Notes: generated by a model from the letters alone, not told the origin. Positions 1-8,655 are shown, numbered from the stretch's first letter. The stretch: 57,168 nucleotides of DNA from Neorhodopirellula pilleata (GCF_007859915.1 NZ_SJPM01000007.1:315247-372414); one strand, 5' to 3'. Numbers and translations are program-made.

Positions 1-534
1 CCGGATGTGTTGCTGAACGAGATGGATCGCTTCATGGGCTGAGCGATAGGGCCGAAAGCCGAAACTTGACTCCGAAAAGTTCGGGTCGAAGATCGGCGTG
101 AGGACTAACAAGATGGCTTGTTGGATTACGCGATCGATCACGTTTGGAATGCCGAGATCGCGAGTGCCACCGCCATTGGGTTTTGGAATCGACTTCCGGC
201 GTACGGGGCCGGGCTGATAAGTCCCCTCCAAGAGTTGTTGACGCAGGTTCGGCCAGAGGTCTCGGAAGTGGTCGGGGAACTCGTCGATGGTAATCCCGTC
301 TGGTCCGGGCGCGCCACGATTGGCTTTGACTCGTTCCCAGGCACATTCAACATTGGCCGGGTCAACAATTTGTTCCATGAGGTTCATGGCCACGGTGTCC
401 AAGGCTGGCTTCTCCATGATCGCCGAGTCGATGTGACCTGTGAGGGACTCCGAAGAGCACGGGCCGTTTGCTTCCTCCGCTCCTTTGTGGTTGTCGGAGG
501 TCGGTTCTGTGTGTTTCGGATCGACTGAGTTCAT
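1..534 (-). CDS. Group II intron reverse transcriptase/maturase, N-terminal part
   Basis: The frame is open from an ATG at 534 to the window edge (178 codons). It encodes an intron RT that copies the spliced intron RNA into DNA and helps splicing. After an acidic N-terminal tail come the classic RT blocks: WERVKANRGAPGPDG (RT0/RT1), then RKSIPKPNGGGTRDLGIP, then FSESSFGFRPYRSAHEAI. The catalytic YxDD block lies beyond the edge. A good ribosome site (AAGGAAG) sits 8-9 bases upstream of the ATG. The wording of the blocks is close to RTs of group IIC introns, which insert behind hairpins or attC sites. That assignment is by resemblance only. Family identity is firm. Confidence 0.9.
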   Translation of the reverse strand, partial: MNSVDPKHTEPTSDNHKGAEEANGPCSSESLTGHIDSAIMEKPALDTVAMNLMEQIVDPANVECAWERVKANRGAPGPDGITIDEFPDHFRDLWPNLRQQLLEGTYQPGPVRRKSIPKPNGGGTRDLGIPNVIDRVIQQAILLVLTPIFDPNFSESSFGFRPYRSAHEAIHLVQQHIR

Positions 535-835
535 GGATGGTTCTTCCTTGTCAAGAAACGTTCGGTCCTTCCCGTCTCCGCTGGCTGCGAAGAAGTGCGG
601 TACTACGACCTCTGCTGACTTCTGCTCGCACGATTCGGGTCACCCCGGTCGCCCCGCCTTTCAGGTCAAGCCTTACTCACGGGTACGCTTGCAGATCTCC
701 CCGAATAAGGGACGTGAACTTTCGTTGCGCAAGTGCGTCGCCTACAAACGGACGTTGTCGGAAAACGGCTTTGTGGTCCCAGGGCCACTCGCCTCAACAT
801 CCGCCTGCCTCCACGACGTTTCTGTTCGTCACCTC

Positions 836-1068
836 GCAGCTTTGGCGAGAACGTGTGCCAGCGACGATTCTTTGCTGGCTTACCGGCCACATTCGCAGGC
901 TTCCTCTCCACGGTCTGTCGCCTCGCCGCAGTTGCCTTCGCCTAGTACTTCTTCTTGATCGATCACATTTGGTATGCTGTCCTTCGTTCAAGTTCCGTTT
1001 TCGTACAGGGGACTGGCTTCCCGAAGGAAGCGGCACCCCACAAGTTCACGCCCATGTCGGGCGTACCC
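836..1068. repeat. 233-bp direct repeat, copy 1
   Basis: Identical to 51410-51642 except for one base (C at 964, T in the other copy). It is the 5' terminal part of group II intron A. The two copies lie about 50.6 kb apart in the same orientation. Confidence 0.95.
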
Positions 1069-1374
1069 ACGGTGCGTGATTGGAAAACGCTTGTCGGGCT
1101 GCAAACTCGCACCAAAGAAGACTTCACGCCTCCCAAGCCACATCCGATCGCCGACCACGCGATCCTGGGTATCTGGAAGTATGGCCCCCACACGCGCGAG
1201 TTCAAGGTTGACGGCACATGTACGCTCCGCTCCAACGGCGTGGAGCAATGGACCAAGACCTTTATCGCTGATTCTGCGACACAGGTGACTATCGAAGGTT
1301 CCTACGGTCACCAGATTCGGGAAGACGGCCAACTAAATATCGAAGGTCGGTACATTGCAACCAAAGTGAAGTAA
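1069..1374 (+). pseudogene. 3' remnant of a gene interrupted by group II intron A
   Basis: An open frame of about 101 codons runs from the intron edge to a stop at 1374. Upstream in-frame codons belong to the intron, so the true start is lost. The peptide (TVRDWKTLVGL..., HAILGIWKYGPHTREF..., LNIEGRYIATKVK) has the look of a small beta-strand domain and protein-like composition. I do not recognise a named family. Similar C-terminal pieces occur on secreted planctomycete enzymes, but that is an impression, not a match. The N-terminal part should lie beyond the other end of the intron, outside the window. Confidence 0.5.
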
Positions 1375-1398
1375 GTTGCGCCGGTGAGAAACACGCAG

Positions 1399-1494
1399 TT
1401 AGACGAAGTTCACAGGTGAAGCCGTCGTTCTGCCCCGTGGGGTCAAAATATTGAAACGAGCATTTCGGCCGGCGAAATCCAAGGTTGCGTGGGT
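1399..1494. repeat. Conserved noncoding block, copy 1
   Basis: Starts TAGACGAAGTTC and contains the motif CATTTCGGCCGGCGAAATCC. A related block at 11599-11690 has the same order of motifs at roughly 75-80% identity by eye. Each sits just after the stop codon of an upstream plus-strand gene. It could be a shared 3' UTR element, an old IS end or a small RNA; nothing decides between these. Confidence 0.5.
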
Positions 1495-1533
1495 GAATGG
1501 AGCGCCCTGCGCAAAAACTGCGCTGCTACGATG

Positions 1534-2016
1534 TTAGGTTCGGGATAGATCATTTTCCATCGTCGCGCCGCCACAGTCGATTGATGAATTAGACGCGTAA
1601 AGTCTTGTTAAATCCGAAGGTTGAGTTTGGCGCTTCGATGCGCGCAGATGTTGATCGCTGCCATGCCTTTGGCACCGCGTTGAAACGATGCTCTCGCGCG
1701 ACTGTATTAAGCGGCTTTTCGCGAGTAGCTTTTCAGCAGTCCGCCGAGTCGTTCGTGGCAGCGGATATCGAATCCAACGTCTGATCGTTCCCGGATGCAC
1801 GATGGTTGCCAGCTCTTTCAGCGCCGATCCGAGGTTTTTGGCAAACCGCACCAACCGGTTCTTCTCTTGCTGAGTTAAACTGATTCTGGCCGGAAGCCAG
1901 CTCCGTAGGATCCGGTTCTCTGCTTTGAGGTAGCTCACTTGCCGGGCCAGGTCCTTGTCCGTCGACTTGGCAATGACGAGCATCAGCGAGGTGTAGATAT
2001 TACGAAAGTTGGCCAT
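1534..2016 (-). pseudogene. Decayed integrase-type IS transposase, N-terminal fragment
   Basis: Starting at an ATG at 2016, the first 83 residues (MANFRNIYTSLMLVIAKSTD..., LKAENRILRS, LTQQEKNRLVRFAKNLG..., IVHPGTIRRWIR) match the N-terminal helix-turn-helix region of integrase-core (rve) transposases common in Rhodopirellula. After about 1768 the reading frame continues but no longer resembles the family, and the DDE catalytic core is missing. This is an IS fragment, not a working transposase. It sits in the same eroded zone as the VF530 remnant and intron A. Confidence 0.7.
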
Positions 2017-2070
2017 CGAAGAATCCGCGCAATTGCCTGACGAAACAAGGGCGGAGCGCACTATTTGCAC

Positions 2071-2377
2071 CCCGCAGCCAAGTCCTCAGAGTAGTCTGCG
2101 GTAGCTGCCATTCAATCTCGATCCGCCATCGCGTTTCGCGGACCACTGTTAACTGAGCTAACAAAAAGTTCGATGCCGGTCACCCCCGTTAACACAAATC
2201 GTCCCTCCGAGAGAGACATCGAGAGCCACCCGGCAAACCGAGCTAGGCGAGCCAGTTCGCCGACCTCGCTAGCGGGCCATTCGGCGATTATCGTTGTCTG
2301 GCCTCCGCCAATCAAATCGGCGAATCGGACCAGACCGAGTTCAAGTCGCCGGATGACCCGTCATCAAGCGAGCAAGA
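2071..2377. other. Intergenic stretch, nothing firmly identified
   Basis: A minus-strand open frame at 2112-2315 (67 codons, beginning MIGGGQTTIIAEWP) has fair composition but no recognised family and no clear ribosome site. It is left unannotated. No repeat or RNA was seen. Confidence 0.4.
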
Positions 2378-2549
2378 ATGAACCAGCAACCCCAACCCAA
2401 CAACCCGATGCACGGCGTCACGCTCAAAGCGATTCTGGAATCGCTTGGTCGCCGAGTACGGCTGGGAGCGGTTGGGCGAGCGGATCAACATCCATTGCTG
2501 CAACTACGAACCGACCATCAACAGCAGCCTGAAATTCCTTCGCAAGACC
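2378..2549 (+). pseudogene. VF530 family (DUF2132) DNA-binding protein, frameshifted and truncated
   Basis: The first frame reads NNPMHGVTLKAILESL. After one extra G at 2447 the match continues in the next frame as VAEYGWERLGERINIHCC and then SSLKFLRKT. Together these make the usual conserved core of this small (about 70-80 aa) family. After LRKT the normal ending is lost, and the sequence runs into the end of the convergent FecR-LamG gene at 2555. The gene is therefore broken twice, by a single-base insertion and by loss of its C-terminus. The loss may mark the edge of an insertion or deletion that brought in the sigma/FecR block. Confidence 0.8.
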
Positions 2550-2554
2550 GCGAT

Positions 2555-4231
2555 TCATGGCACGAACTGCTGTGCTGGAGCTTCCTTGAATAGATTCGCC
2601 AAGTCTTCTGCGGTGAGGGCTTTCTCGAAGATCGCAAGTTCGTCGATACGACCTTGCCAGAACCCTGGATTGCGTAGGTCGGGCGTCTGCCCGTCTGGAC
2701 TTAGTTTCGCAGCGATGCCGAGTCGATCGGGACCGTCAACTGCGACGCCATCGCAGGGCTTCGACGCAACCGGTTCGCCGTTACGATACAGGGTGAGTGT
2801 TTTTCCATTGGCCACAAACGCAACATGCTGCCATTCATGCAGAATGAGTGGCTCGCTATCTCGAAGCTCAACGATCATGCCGTTGCGGTCACGAACCTGG
2901 ACTTCGAGTTCCCCTTCGTCTTCATGCAATCCGAAATGAAATTGGCCGCCTAAACCGGTGTTGGCTGGACCACCTCTGACAAGTTCGACGGCCCAGTGTT
3001 TGGCGATCGCGGCCCAGCGTGGTCGACTTTCCGCCCGGACCCAAGCACAGACTGAAAGTTGTCCCGTCTTTGACTTCGGGTAATCGTCAATCCAGGCATA
3101 AGCTCGGCGTTGTGGTCCGCCAAACCGCAGTGATCCCCCCACTTTTCCAGGAGCATAGGGCGGCTGTTCCATGGTTCCACTGTCGATGGTTCCCGTAGAG
3201 CGTTTGCTTCCTAATCCGTTGATCGTCTTGCCATCTTCTACGAACTCCATACGCAGATAGACTGTGGGGAGGAGGGACGAAATCAATCTCGCATAGGTCC
3301 GATCCCGATCATTCGGATCGTCGAGTTCGCGAATGAAACGCTCATGGTCGATGTTGATACCTTGTGGGATCACACCGGTCACATCGACACGTGTCGCGTG
3401 ATTCGTGCGAAGCTTGACAACTGCTGTGTTGGGCGGCGCGTGAATCGGTTTGACGTCCACTTCTCCCTCAAACACGTGCACCTCACTGCTCTTGTCCGCA
3501 AACACTTCGACACCGAATTCTGTACCAAAATCGACGACGCTCATCGAGGGCGTATCGACGACGAACCCTTCGCCGGCGGGTGACACTTGTGCCGTCACGC
3601 TTCCCTCGTGCAGAACCATTCGCATCTCGCTCTCGATTTCAAAACGTGCAGGTGCTTCGAGGATGACGTCGACTCCACTTTTGAACCGCAGTTCCACGAT
3701 TCCGCGTTCCAATTCGTACGCCCCCGTCCGAGCAACATCACCCTGGGAAAGAAACCGATTCGCGTCTGCGACGGAGAGTGTTGCCCCGAAACTCTGAGCA
3801 ATCATTCCGACCGAATCACGCCGCTCCCATGCGATCCCCGACTTTGGTAGGAAGGCCTCTTCCTTCGCAACCGTTTTCGGTTTCGGACCAAAATCAACGA
3901 GTTTCTCAGTAGCGGTCCAAAGGAGTGAACACACCGCCAATAGACTTGCGGAGATGGCAATCCCTCGCCAATGCCGCATGCTCTGTGCACTTTCGGCATT
4001 TCGAGCTTCACGCGAAGTGCTCATCATGTCATCAGCAAACTTGAGTTCTGGCAGAGACCCGTGCTCCCATGCCAACATGGAGTGCAGCTGACATTGTTCG
4101 GCATAGTATGCCTGCGCCTCAATATCGCCACGAAGAATGGCCTCCAATCGTTCGCGGTCGACTTTGTCCGCCGACTTGTCAATCATCAACTCGATCAATT
4201 CGACCAGCTCTTTGCGAATCAAGTCGTTCAT
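2555..4231 (-). CDS. FecR-domain / LamG-domain membrane protein (likely anti-sigma partner)
   Basis: 558 aa. The N-terminal 80 or so residues are cytoplasmic and helical. They are followed by one membrane segment around 88-105 (GIAISASLLAVCSLLW), a FecR-type periplasmic domain at about 155-300 (VDTPSMSVVDFGTEFGVEV, VHVFEGEVDV), and a LamG/concanavalin-like domain at about 325-550 (LSVCAWVRAES, EWQHVAFVANGKTLTLYRNG, GRIDELAIFEKAL). FecR domains transmit outer-membrane signals to an ECF-type sigma factor, and LamG domains often bind carbohydrate. The ATG overlaps the stop of the sigma factor gene by four bases (ATGA), so the pair is translationally coupled. By position it should be the sensor or anti-sigma factor for the 4228-4746 product. 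Its ligand is not known. Confidence 0.85.
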   Translation of the reverse strand: MNDLIRKELVELIELMIDKSADKVDRERLEAILRGDIEAQAYYAEQCQLHSMLAWEHGSLPELKFADDMMSTSREARNAESAQSMRHWRGIAISASLLAVCSLLWTATEKLVDFGPKPKTVAKEEAFLPKSGIAWERRDSVGMIAQSFGATLSVADANRFLSQGDVARTGAYELERGIVELRFKSGVDVILEAPARFEIESEMRMVLHEGSVTAQVSPAGEGFVVDTPSMSVVDFGTEFGVEVFADKSSEVHVFEGEVDVKPIHAPPNTAVVKLRTNHATRVDVTGVIPQGINIDHERFIRELDDPNDRDRTYARLISSLLPTVYLRMEFVEDGKTINGLGSKRSTGTIDSGTMEQPPYAPGKVGGSLRFGGPQRRAYAWIDDYPKSKTGQLSVCAWVRAESRPRWAAIAKHWAVELVRGGPANTGLGGQFHFGLHEDEGELEVQVRDRNGMIVELRDSEPLILHEWQHVAFVANGKTLTLYRNGEPVASKPCDGVAVDGPDRLGIAAKLSPDGQTPDLRNPGFWQGRIDELAIFEKALTAEDLANLFKEAPAQQFVP

Positions 4232-4746
4232 GATGCCATCTCCTCTTCCAGACCCTGATTGATACAGCGAGCCAACGCATTTCGCGCGCGAAAGAGCAGT
4301 TGCTTGACCGCATTGACTGTCATCTCAGTCTCATTTGCGATGGAATCGAGTGATGCGCCAGAATCGTAACGACGATGGATCACCTCTCGCTGTCGTTGAT
4401 TGAGTTTTTGTAGGCACTGCCGCATCAATCGTTGGCGGGACTCGAACGTCTCTCCCGCGTCACTGGCGACCTTGGCGATCTCGGCTATCAATTCATTATT
4501 GAACGACAACCTTTCACGCTGCGACTGTTTTCGGTGAGCCAGGACCTGATAGTAGGCGATTCGGAACGACCAGGCGATAAAATTGGTACCCAACTCAAAG
4601 TCGTCTTCCTTCTCCCAGAGAATCGCGTTGGTTTGCTGCAGCACATCGCTCGCTTGGTCGGCATCGTACAACAGCGACAATATGTACCCGTACAGCCGAC
4701 TCTGGCTGCTGGTAAGTAGTTGTATGAACTCTGGCGTGCGTTTCAT
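4228..4746 (-). CDS. RNA polymerase sigma factor, ECF-like Rhodopirellula/Verrucomicrobium type
   Basis: 172 aa from the ATG at 4746, the start that gives the usual N-terminus MKRTPEFIQLLTSSQSRLYG. Upstream in-frame codons would run through a strong hairpin and are unlikely to be translated. Sigma region 2 is at about 10-80 (LYGYILSLLYDADQASDVLQQTN, with FIAWSFRIAYYQVLAHRK). Region 4 is at about 115-165 (LNQRQREVIHRRYDSGASLDSIA, then VNAVKQLLFRARNAL), a standard helix-turn-helix for -35 recognition. The FecR-LamG gene follows with ATGA overlap. The sulfatase at 5080 is divergent and is a reasonable candidate target, though no promoter motif was established. Confidence 0.9.
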   Translation of the reverse strand: MKRTPEFIQLLTSSQSRLYGYILSLLYDADQASDVLQQTNAILWEKEDDFELGTNFIAWSFRIAYYQVLAHRKQSQRERLSFNNELIAEIAKVASDAGETFESRQRLMRQCLQKLNQRQREVIHRRYDSGASLDSIANETEMTVNAVKQLLFRARNALARCINQGLEEEMAS

Positions 4747-4782
4747 TTTGAATGCGGGCAAATGAGACGAACTCGCGTTACT

Positions 4783-4828
4783 CTCCCGCGGGCAGGGTGG
4801 CAGTTTAACTTTACCCACCCTGCGGGAG
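4783..4828 (-). promoter_or_regulatory. Strong leader hairpin upstream of the sigma factor gene
   Basis: CTCCCGCGGGCAGGGTGG (4783-4800) pairs with CCACCCTGCGGGAG (4815-4828), with a small GGG bulge and a 14-base loop. It lies 37 bases before the sigma start on the transcript side. There is no T-tract, so it is more likely an mRNA leader structure or a protein-binding site than a terminator. The rest of the gap to 5079 shows nothing definite. Confidence 0.5.
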
Positions 4829-5079
4829 ATTGAAACCAATTGTCCGCGTTCTCGAGACTTTAAAGCTGCCCGACCCTCAGGAAGAAAAGGATTTGTAAGC
4901 ATTTGCATGAGCGAATAGCAGTGTAGGACGTTCGGTTACGCGTGATTTAACGAAATGCACCTTGGGCAGATGTTTTCAACGAAAAACACGCGTTGCGAAG
5001 TGTCAAACCGTAACCGATTGAGAATTCCGCTATAAGAAACTCGATGTTCAACTCTCTTTTTTAAGGCGGAAGATCCGGT

Positions 5080-6669
5080 ATGCGACAGATTATCTTGTTT
5101 TGGCTCTTCACATCTGTCCTTCTCGTTGGGGCAAACCCCGTTTTGCATGCCGATACTCGTCCCAACATCATCTTCATCTTGACCGACGACCAGAGTTGGG
5201 ACTCGGTGGGCTTCCTGGATGGCCAAGTCCACACCCCGCGTTTGGATAGCATGGCCCGCGATGGGATGTACCTGAGCAACTTTAATGTCACCACGACAGT
5301 TTGCTCGCCGTCACGTTACAGCTTTCTGACTGGGCGATATGCGGGCCGCTGCGAAGGCGACCGATTCCTGCGTGAGCATCCTCCCGGTGACCAAACACAG
5401 GTCGAGAATATCGGTGAGCTCGAATCGCATCGTTGGAACGTGGCCAAAATATTGCAGGCCAACGGCTACACAACGGGTTTTGTGGGTAAATCTCATGTCG
5501 TGCGACATGATCTGATCCATAAGCTTGGTTGGAGCCTGGACGCGGACCCGACCGATCCCGTGATCAATGAACAGATGCGGGCCAATCATCGTCGTTGGTG
5601 CGAAGAAGTCCGCAAGCATGGATTTGACTACGCTGACGGTGTTTACGCAGCCAACTTGAAGGAACTGCACTGCGATGCCCTGAACGTCCACAATCTCGAT
5701 TGGACGATTGACAAAGCGATCCAATTCTTGGAGTCTCCCAAAGACCAGCCTTTTTTCTTGTGCGTCTCCACCACCCTTCATCACGGACCAGCGCCCTGGG
5801 TAAATCGTTTTTCGCTTGAAGCAGACCCGCGAATGACCGGTGAAGGTTTCGTGCCGGAAGGATTCGATGTGTTGCCGCGACGCGATGATGTTCTGGGGCG
5901 TAACCGCGAGGCGGGTTTCAAGGATGCTGCTGCTTACGCGCTATGGTTGGATGACGGTGTCGGTGCAATCTTGGACAAAGTGAGCGAGCTTGGCATCGAA
6001 AAAGATACGATGATCGTTTTTGTTTCCGATCATGGCTCTTATCGGCATGGCAAAACAACCTTGCACGAGTACGGAATGCGCGTGCCGATGTTGTGCGTTT
6101 GGCCGGGCAGAATCAAGCCTGGCTCTGTCTATGACGGGATCGTTGCTAACATCGACTTTGCACCAACCGTCCTCGATATTTGTGGAATCAAGCCGCCCAA
6201 CGACTATCTCTGTGATGGAATCAGTTTCAAACCCGTCCTGTTGGGTTCTCAAGAGCCACTTCGCGAAGTGCTGTTTGGAGAGATGGGGCACTCCCGCTGT
6301 GTAAAGACCAAGAATTGGAAATATATCGCGATTCGGTACCCGGCAGAGGTGCAGGATAAGATCGATCAGGGTCACAAGTTCGATGCCTTCGGTGACCACC
6401 CCAAGCTGGATCTTCCGTACCTGACGCGAAACACACACCTGGGCCATTACGCATCCCAGGTCAATCCACACTACTTCGAGGCTGACCAGCTCTACGACCT
6501 CGACAAAGATATCGAGGAAAACAGCAACGTCATCGAAAACTATCCCGAAATCACGTTTTGGTTGAAGGAAGAACTCTCCAAGCAGCTGTTGCAGTTTGAG
6601 GGAAGGCCGTTCGGCGAGTTCACTACGGGCTTTCAATCATTCTCAGGCTCCGAGAACCAGACGCAATAG
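5080..6669 (+). CDS. Secreted sulfatase (CSPSR type)
   Basis: 529 aa with a signal peptide (MRQIILFWLFTSVLLVGANPVLHA). The sulfatase fold opens with RPNIIFILTDDQSWDS, where the aspartates are metal ligands. The active-site motif CSPSR has Cys75 as the residue that becomes formylglycine. Further sites are GFVGKSH, a HGP motif, and VFVSDHGSYRHGKTTLHEYGMR near residues 310-335. Sulfatases hydrolyse sulfate esters, here probably on algal polysaccharides. The exact substrate cannot be read from sequence. The domain is clearly paralogous to the C-terminal half of the 8656-11601 protein (shared ALNVHNLDW / SLNVHNQEW and FDYADGVYAANLKEL / FDYVSSYYKANLAEL blocks). It is divergent from the sigma/FecR pair. 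Maturation needs an anaerobic or FGE-type sulfatase-modifying enzyme, not seen here. Confidence 0.93.
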   Translation: MRQIILFWLFTSVLLVGANPVLHADTRPNIIFILTDDQSWDSVGFLDGQVHTPRLDSMARDGMYLSNFNVTTTVCSPSRYSFLTGRYAGRCEGDRFLREHPPGDQTQVENIGELESHRWNVAKILQANGYTTGFVGKSHVVRHDLIHKLGWSLDADPTDPVINEQMRANHRRWCEEVRKHGFDYADGVYAANLKELHCDALNVHNLDWTIDKAIQFLESPKDQPFFLCVSTTLHHGPAPWVNRFSLEADPRMTGEGFVPEGFDVLPRRDDVLGRNREAGFKDAAAYALWLDDGVGAILDKVSELGIEKDTMIVFVSDHGSYRHGKTTLHEYGMRVPMLCVWPGRIKPGSVYDGIVANIDFAPTVLDICGIKPPNDYLCDGISFKPVLLGSQEPLREVLFGEMGHSRCVKTKNWKYIAIRYPAEVQDKIDQGHKFDAFGDHPKLDLPYLTRNTHLGHYASQVNPHYFEADQLYDLDKDIEENSNVIENYPEITFWLKEELSKQLLQFEGRPFGEFTTGFQSFSGSENQTQ

Positions 6670-7034
6670 CGTCCGAGAGAGACCTCTCGCGATTGAACTG
6701 GATCGCATGACCGGATACTGCACGCCTAAAAAGATAAGCGAGACTCGCACTGATAAATCACCCGAAATCCTGGCCAGATTTCGAGCAAAACCCGCGAAAA
6801 GCGGTGAGCAAGGGCGATCAGAATCTGTTTTTTTCGAAAATTCAACCGTAACTGCGGCTTCTGAGCCGCTATCTACCCCATAAGACACTGTTCGATCAGC
6901 TTTCCTCAAAAGGGAAATGCGACCCAGCCTAGCGGGACTGGCAAGTGAAATCGAACGGGGCGAAGTCACTTTGACAAGCGACTGGAGTGTTCCAGACGCG
7001 TATTTTCGTTTTCAATACTGAGGATAGGGATTTT
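6670..7034. other. Intergenic region upstream of the DUF1559 gene
   Basis: 365 bases without a convincing gene. It contains a short GCGGCT-TCTG-AGCCGC hairpin at 6854-6869, without a T-tract, and a TTGACA hexamer at 6971 with no good -10 at standard spacing. A GGATAGGG ribosome site precedes the ATG at 7035. Confidence 0.4.
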
Positions 7035-8273
7035 ATGAAAGGTTTTACACACAACCGGCGAGCATTCACACTGGTCGAGTTGTTGGTCGTCATTGCGATC
7101 ATCGGAGTTTTGGTCGGTCTCTTGCTACCGGCCGTTCAGGCTGCTCGCGAAGCGGCCCGTCGCATGAGTTGCAGCAATAATTTCAAGCAACTCGGGTTAT
7201 CCATCCATAATTACCATTCGGCCTACAATCAGTTGCCCAAGCACATGGGAGGCACGTTTGGACCGGGGGGCCCGGCGTCGAACGATCCGGTCACCGGGAC
7301 CAATCAGAACAGCCTTAGCATGCTTGTCGGTCTCCTGCCGTTTTTCGAGCAGCAGGCATTGTGGGAGCAAATCAGCAATCCGCTGCAGGATCCTCTTGGG
7401 GGTGGCTTGTTTGCACCAATGGGGCCGCGTCCTGAGAAAAGTCTGGGCCAACATGCTGCGAGCCGCTACACACCCTGGCTTACCAATATCCCGGCACTTC
7501 GTTGTCCAAGCGACCCGGGGGTGGGTTTGCCTGCTCACGGTCGAACCAACTACGCGGCCTGCCTGGGCGATTCTGCTCATCGCAACAATTTCGGTGGCTG
7601 GGAAACGAATGTGGGCTCTGACCCGACGCCGGCGGATACCAGCTCTGAACAGGAAGCGAGAGCTTCATGCCGCGGATTCTTTGTACCTCGCTACATCGTC
7701 CGTTTTCGCGACGTCCTTGATGGTTTGGCCAACACCATCGCGATGGGCGAAATCCCGACGGACCTCGGTGACCTGGATCGCCGAACCCATACCGTGGTAT
7801 TCGCTGGCGGCGCTCTTTGGGCTGCAGGCAACTCAAATGCTTGCGAAAGCTATGCTGATCCACAACGGCCGCAATTCCTCGATGCGACTCTAGACGGAGT
7901 GAGCTTCAAATCCGGCGCTGCTGAGCTACGCCGCGGGTATCGATGGGCCTGCGGCACACCAATGAATAATATCGTGACCACCATTCTCCCCCCAAACGCT
8001 GGATACTGTGCCAATGGAGCAATACCCGCTGGCTTCGGCGACACTCTAGAAGCGGTCGCACCTCCAGGAAGTCGGCATCAGGGAGGCTGTCACGTTTTGA
8101 TGGGAGACGGCGCCGTCAAGTTCATCACCGACTCGATTGAAGCTGGTAATCAGGAAAGCGCCCAGGTACGCTTCGGTGCCGGTTTCGTGCCTCCTGGATC
8201 AGCTAGCCCGTTCGGTTTGTGGGGAGCTCTCGGCACGCGGGGCGCCAAGGAAGTGCTTGGCAAAGAGTTTTAG
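7035..8273 (+). CDS. DUF1559 protein with prepilin-type N-terminal methylation signal
   Basis: 412 aa from the ATG at 7035, which has a purine-rich ribosome site. The N-terminus RRAFTLVELLVVIAIIGVLVGLLLPAVQAAREAARR is a type IV prepilin/pseudopilin cleavage and export signal and is split here only by its hydrophobic run. The rest is the DUF1559 domain, ending with the family's H-x-G-x(3)-L-x(2)-D-G signature (HQGGCHVLMGDGAVKF). The family is hugely expanded in Planctomycetes. Its role is unknown, with surface or pilus-like assembly and secretion proposed. It sits between two sulfatase genes and just before a small lipoprotein, a common planctomycete arrangement. Confidence 0.92.
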   Translation: MKGFTHNRRAFTLVELLVVIAIIGVLVGLLLPAVQAAREAARRMSCSNNFKQLGLSIHNYHSAYNQLPKHMGGTFGPGGPASNDPVTGTNQNSLSMLVGLLPFFEQQALWEQISNPLQDPLGGGLFAPMGPRPEKSLGQHAASRYTPWLTNIPALRCPSDPGVGLPAHGRTNYAACLGDSAHRNNFGGWETNVGSDPTPADTSSEQEARASCRGFFVPRYIVRFRDVLDGLANTIAMGEIPTDLGDLDRRTHTVVFAGGALWAAGNSNACESYADPQRPQFLDATLDGVSFKSGAAELRRGYRWACGTPMNNIVTTILPPNAGYCANGAIPAGFGDTLEAVAPPGSRHQGGCHVLMGDGAVKFITDSIEAGNQESAQVRFGAGFVPPGSASPFGLWGALGTRGAKEVLGKEF

Positions 8274-8392
8274 GCAAGACTCGGTCAATGCGTACTGTAC
8301 GGGTTGGAGACGCTGATGGTCTCCAGTCCGAGCAGTTATTTATTCCTGCAGGTTTCTAATCCAACTCGTTTCATTTCTATCGAAAACATCCT

Positions 8393-8566
8393 ATGAATCT
8401 AACCAAGCTAGTTATCAGCCTATTCATCTTAACGCTACCCGTATTTGGATGCGGTGGAGGTGGGTCGCAACCGCAAGCAGTCGAGCAGGATGAACTCACA
8501 AAGTATTTGGAGGAAAATCCGGACGTGCTCAGGGATTCCGCGGGGTACGGAGATGGTTCCGAATAG
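8393..8566 (+). CDS. Small lipoprotein following DUF1559 gene
   Basis: 57 aa: MNLTKLVISLFILTLPVFG, then a lipobox cysteine followed by a run of glycines (FGCGGGGS), then an acidic tail (DELTKYLEENPDVLRDS). The start follows the upstream stop by 119 bases, a gap that holds a small TGGAGAC/GTCTCCA hairpin. Short lipoproteins with a D/E-L-x-x-Y-L-x-x-N-P tail commonly accompany DUF1559 genes in Planctomycetes. They may act with them at the membrane, but no function has been shown. It is likely cotranscribed with the DUF1559 gene. Confidence 0.8.
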   Translation: MNLTKLVISLFILTLPVFGCGGGGSQPQAVEQDELTKYLEENPDVLRDSAGYGDGSE

Positions 8567-8655
8567 TTTTTTGCCAATAGGCACCGGCGACTGAAGGCTT
8601 GCGCCGTCTGTGCGCACCAAGCTCCCTCTCCAGTAAAAACCTAGGTTGATCTCTG

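Larger units (their letters stand above)
1..1068 (-). mobile_element. Group II intron A, 5' part (runs off left edge)
   Basis: Read on the minus strand, this is the 5' ribozyme region of a bacterial group II intron followed by its reverse transcriptase gene (start at 534). The 5' boundary is placed near 1068 because a near-identical copy of the first 233 bases at 51410-51642 diverges there. The long GC-rich leader with many short complementary blocks between about 535 and 1068 fits domains I-III, but I did not fold it. The RT resembles those of group IIC introns. The intron lies antisense to the gene remnant at 1069-1374, which it appears to interrupt. The 3' end and domains V/VI are outside the window. 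Confidence 0.8.
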
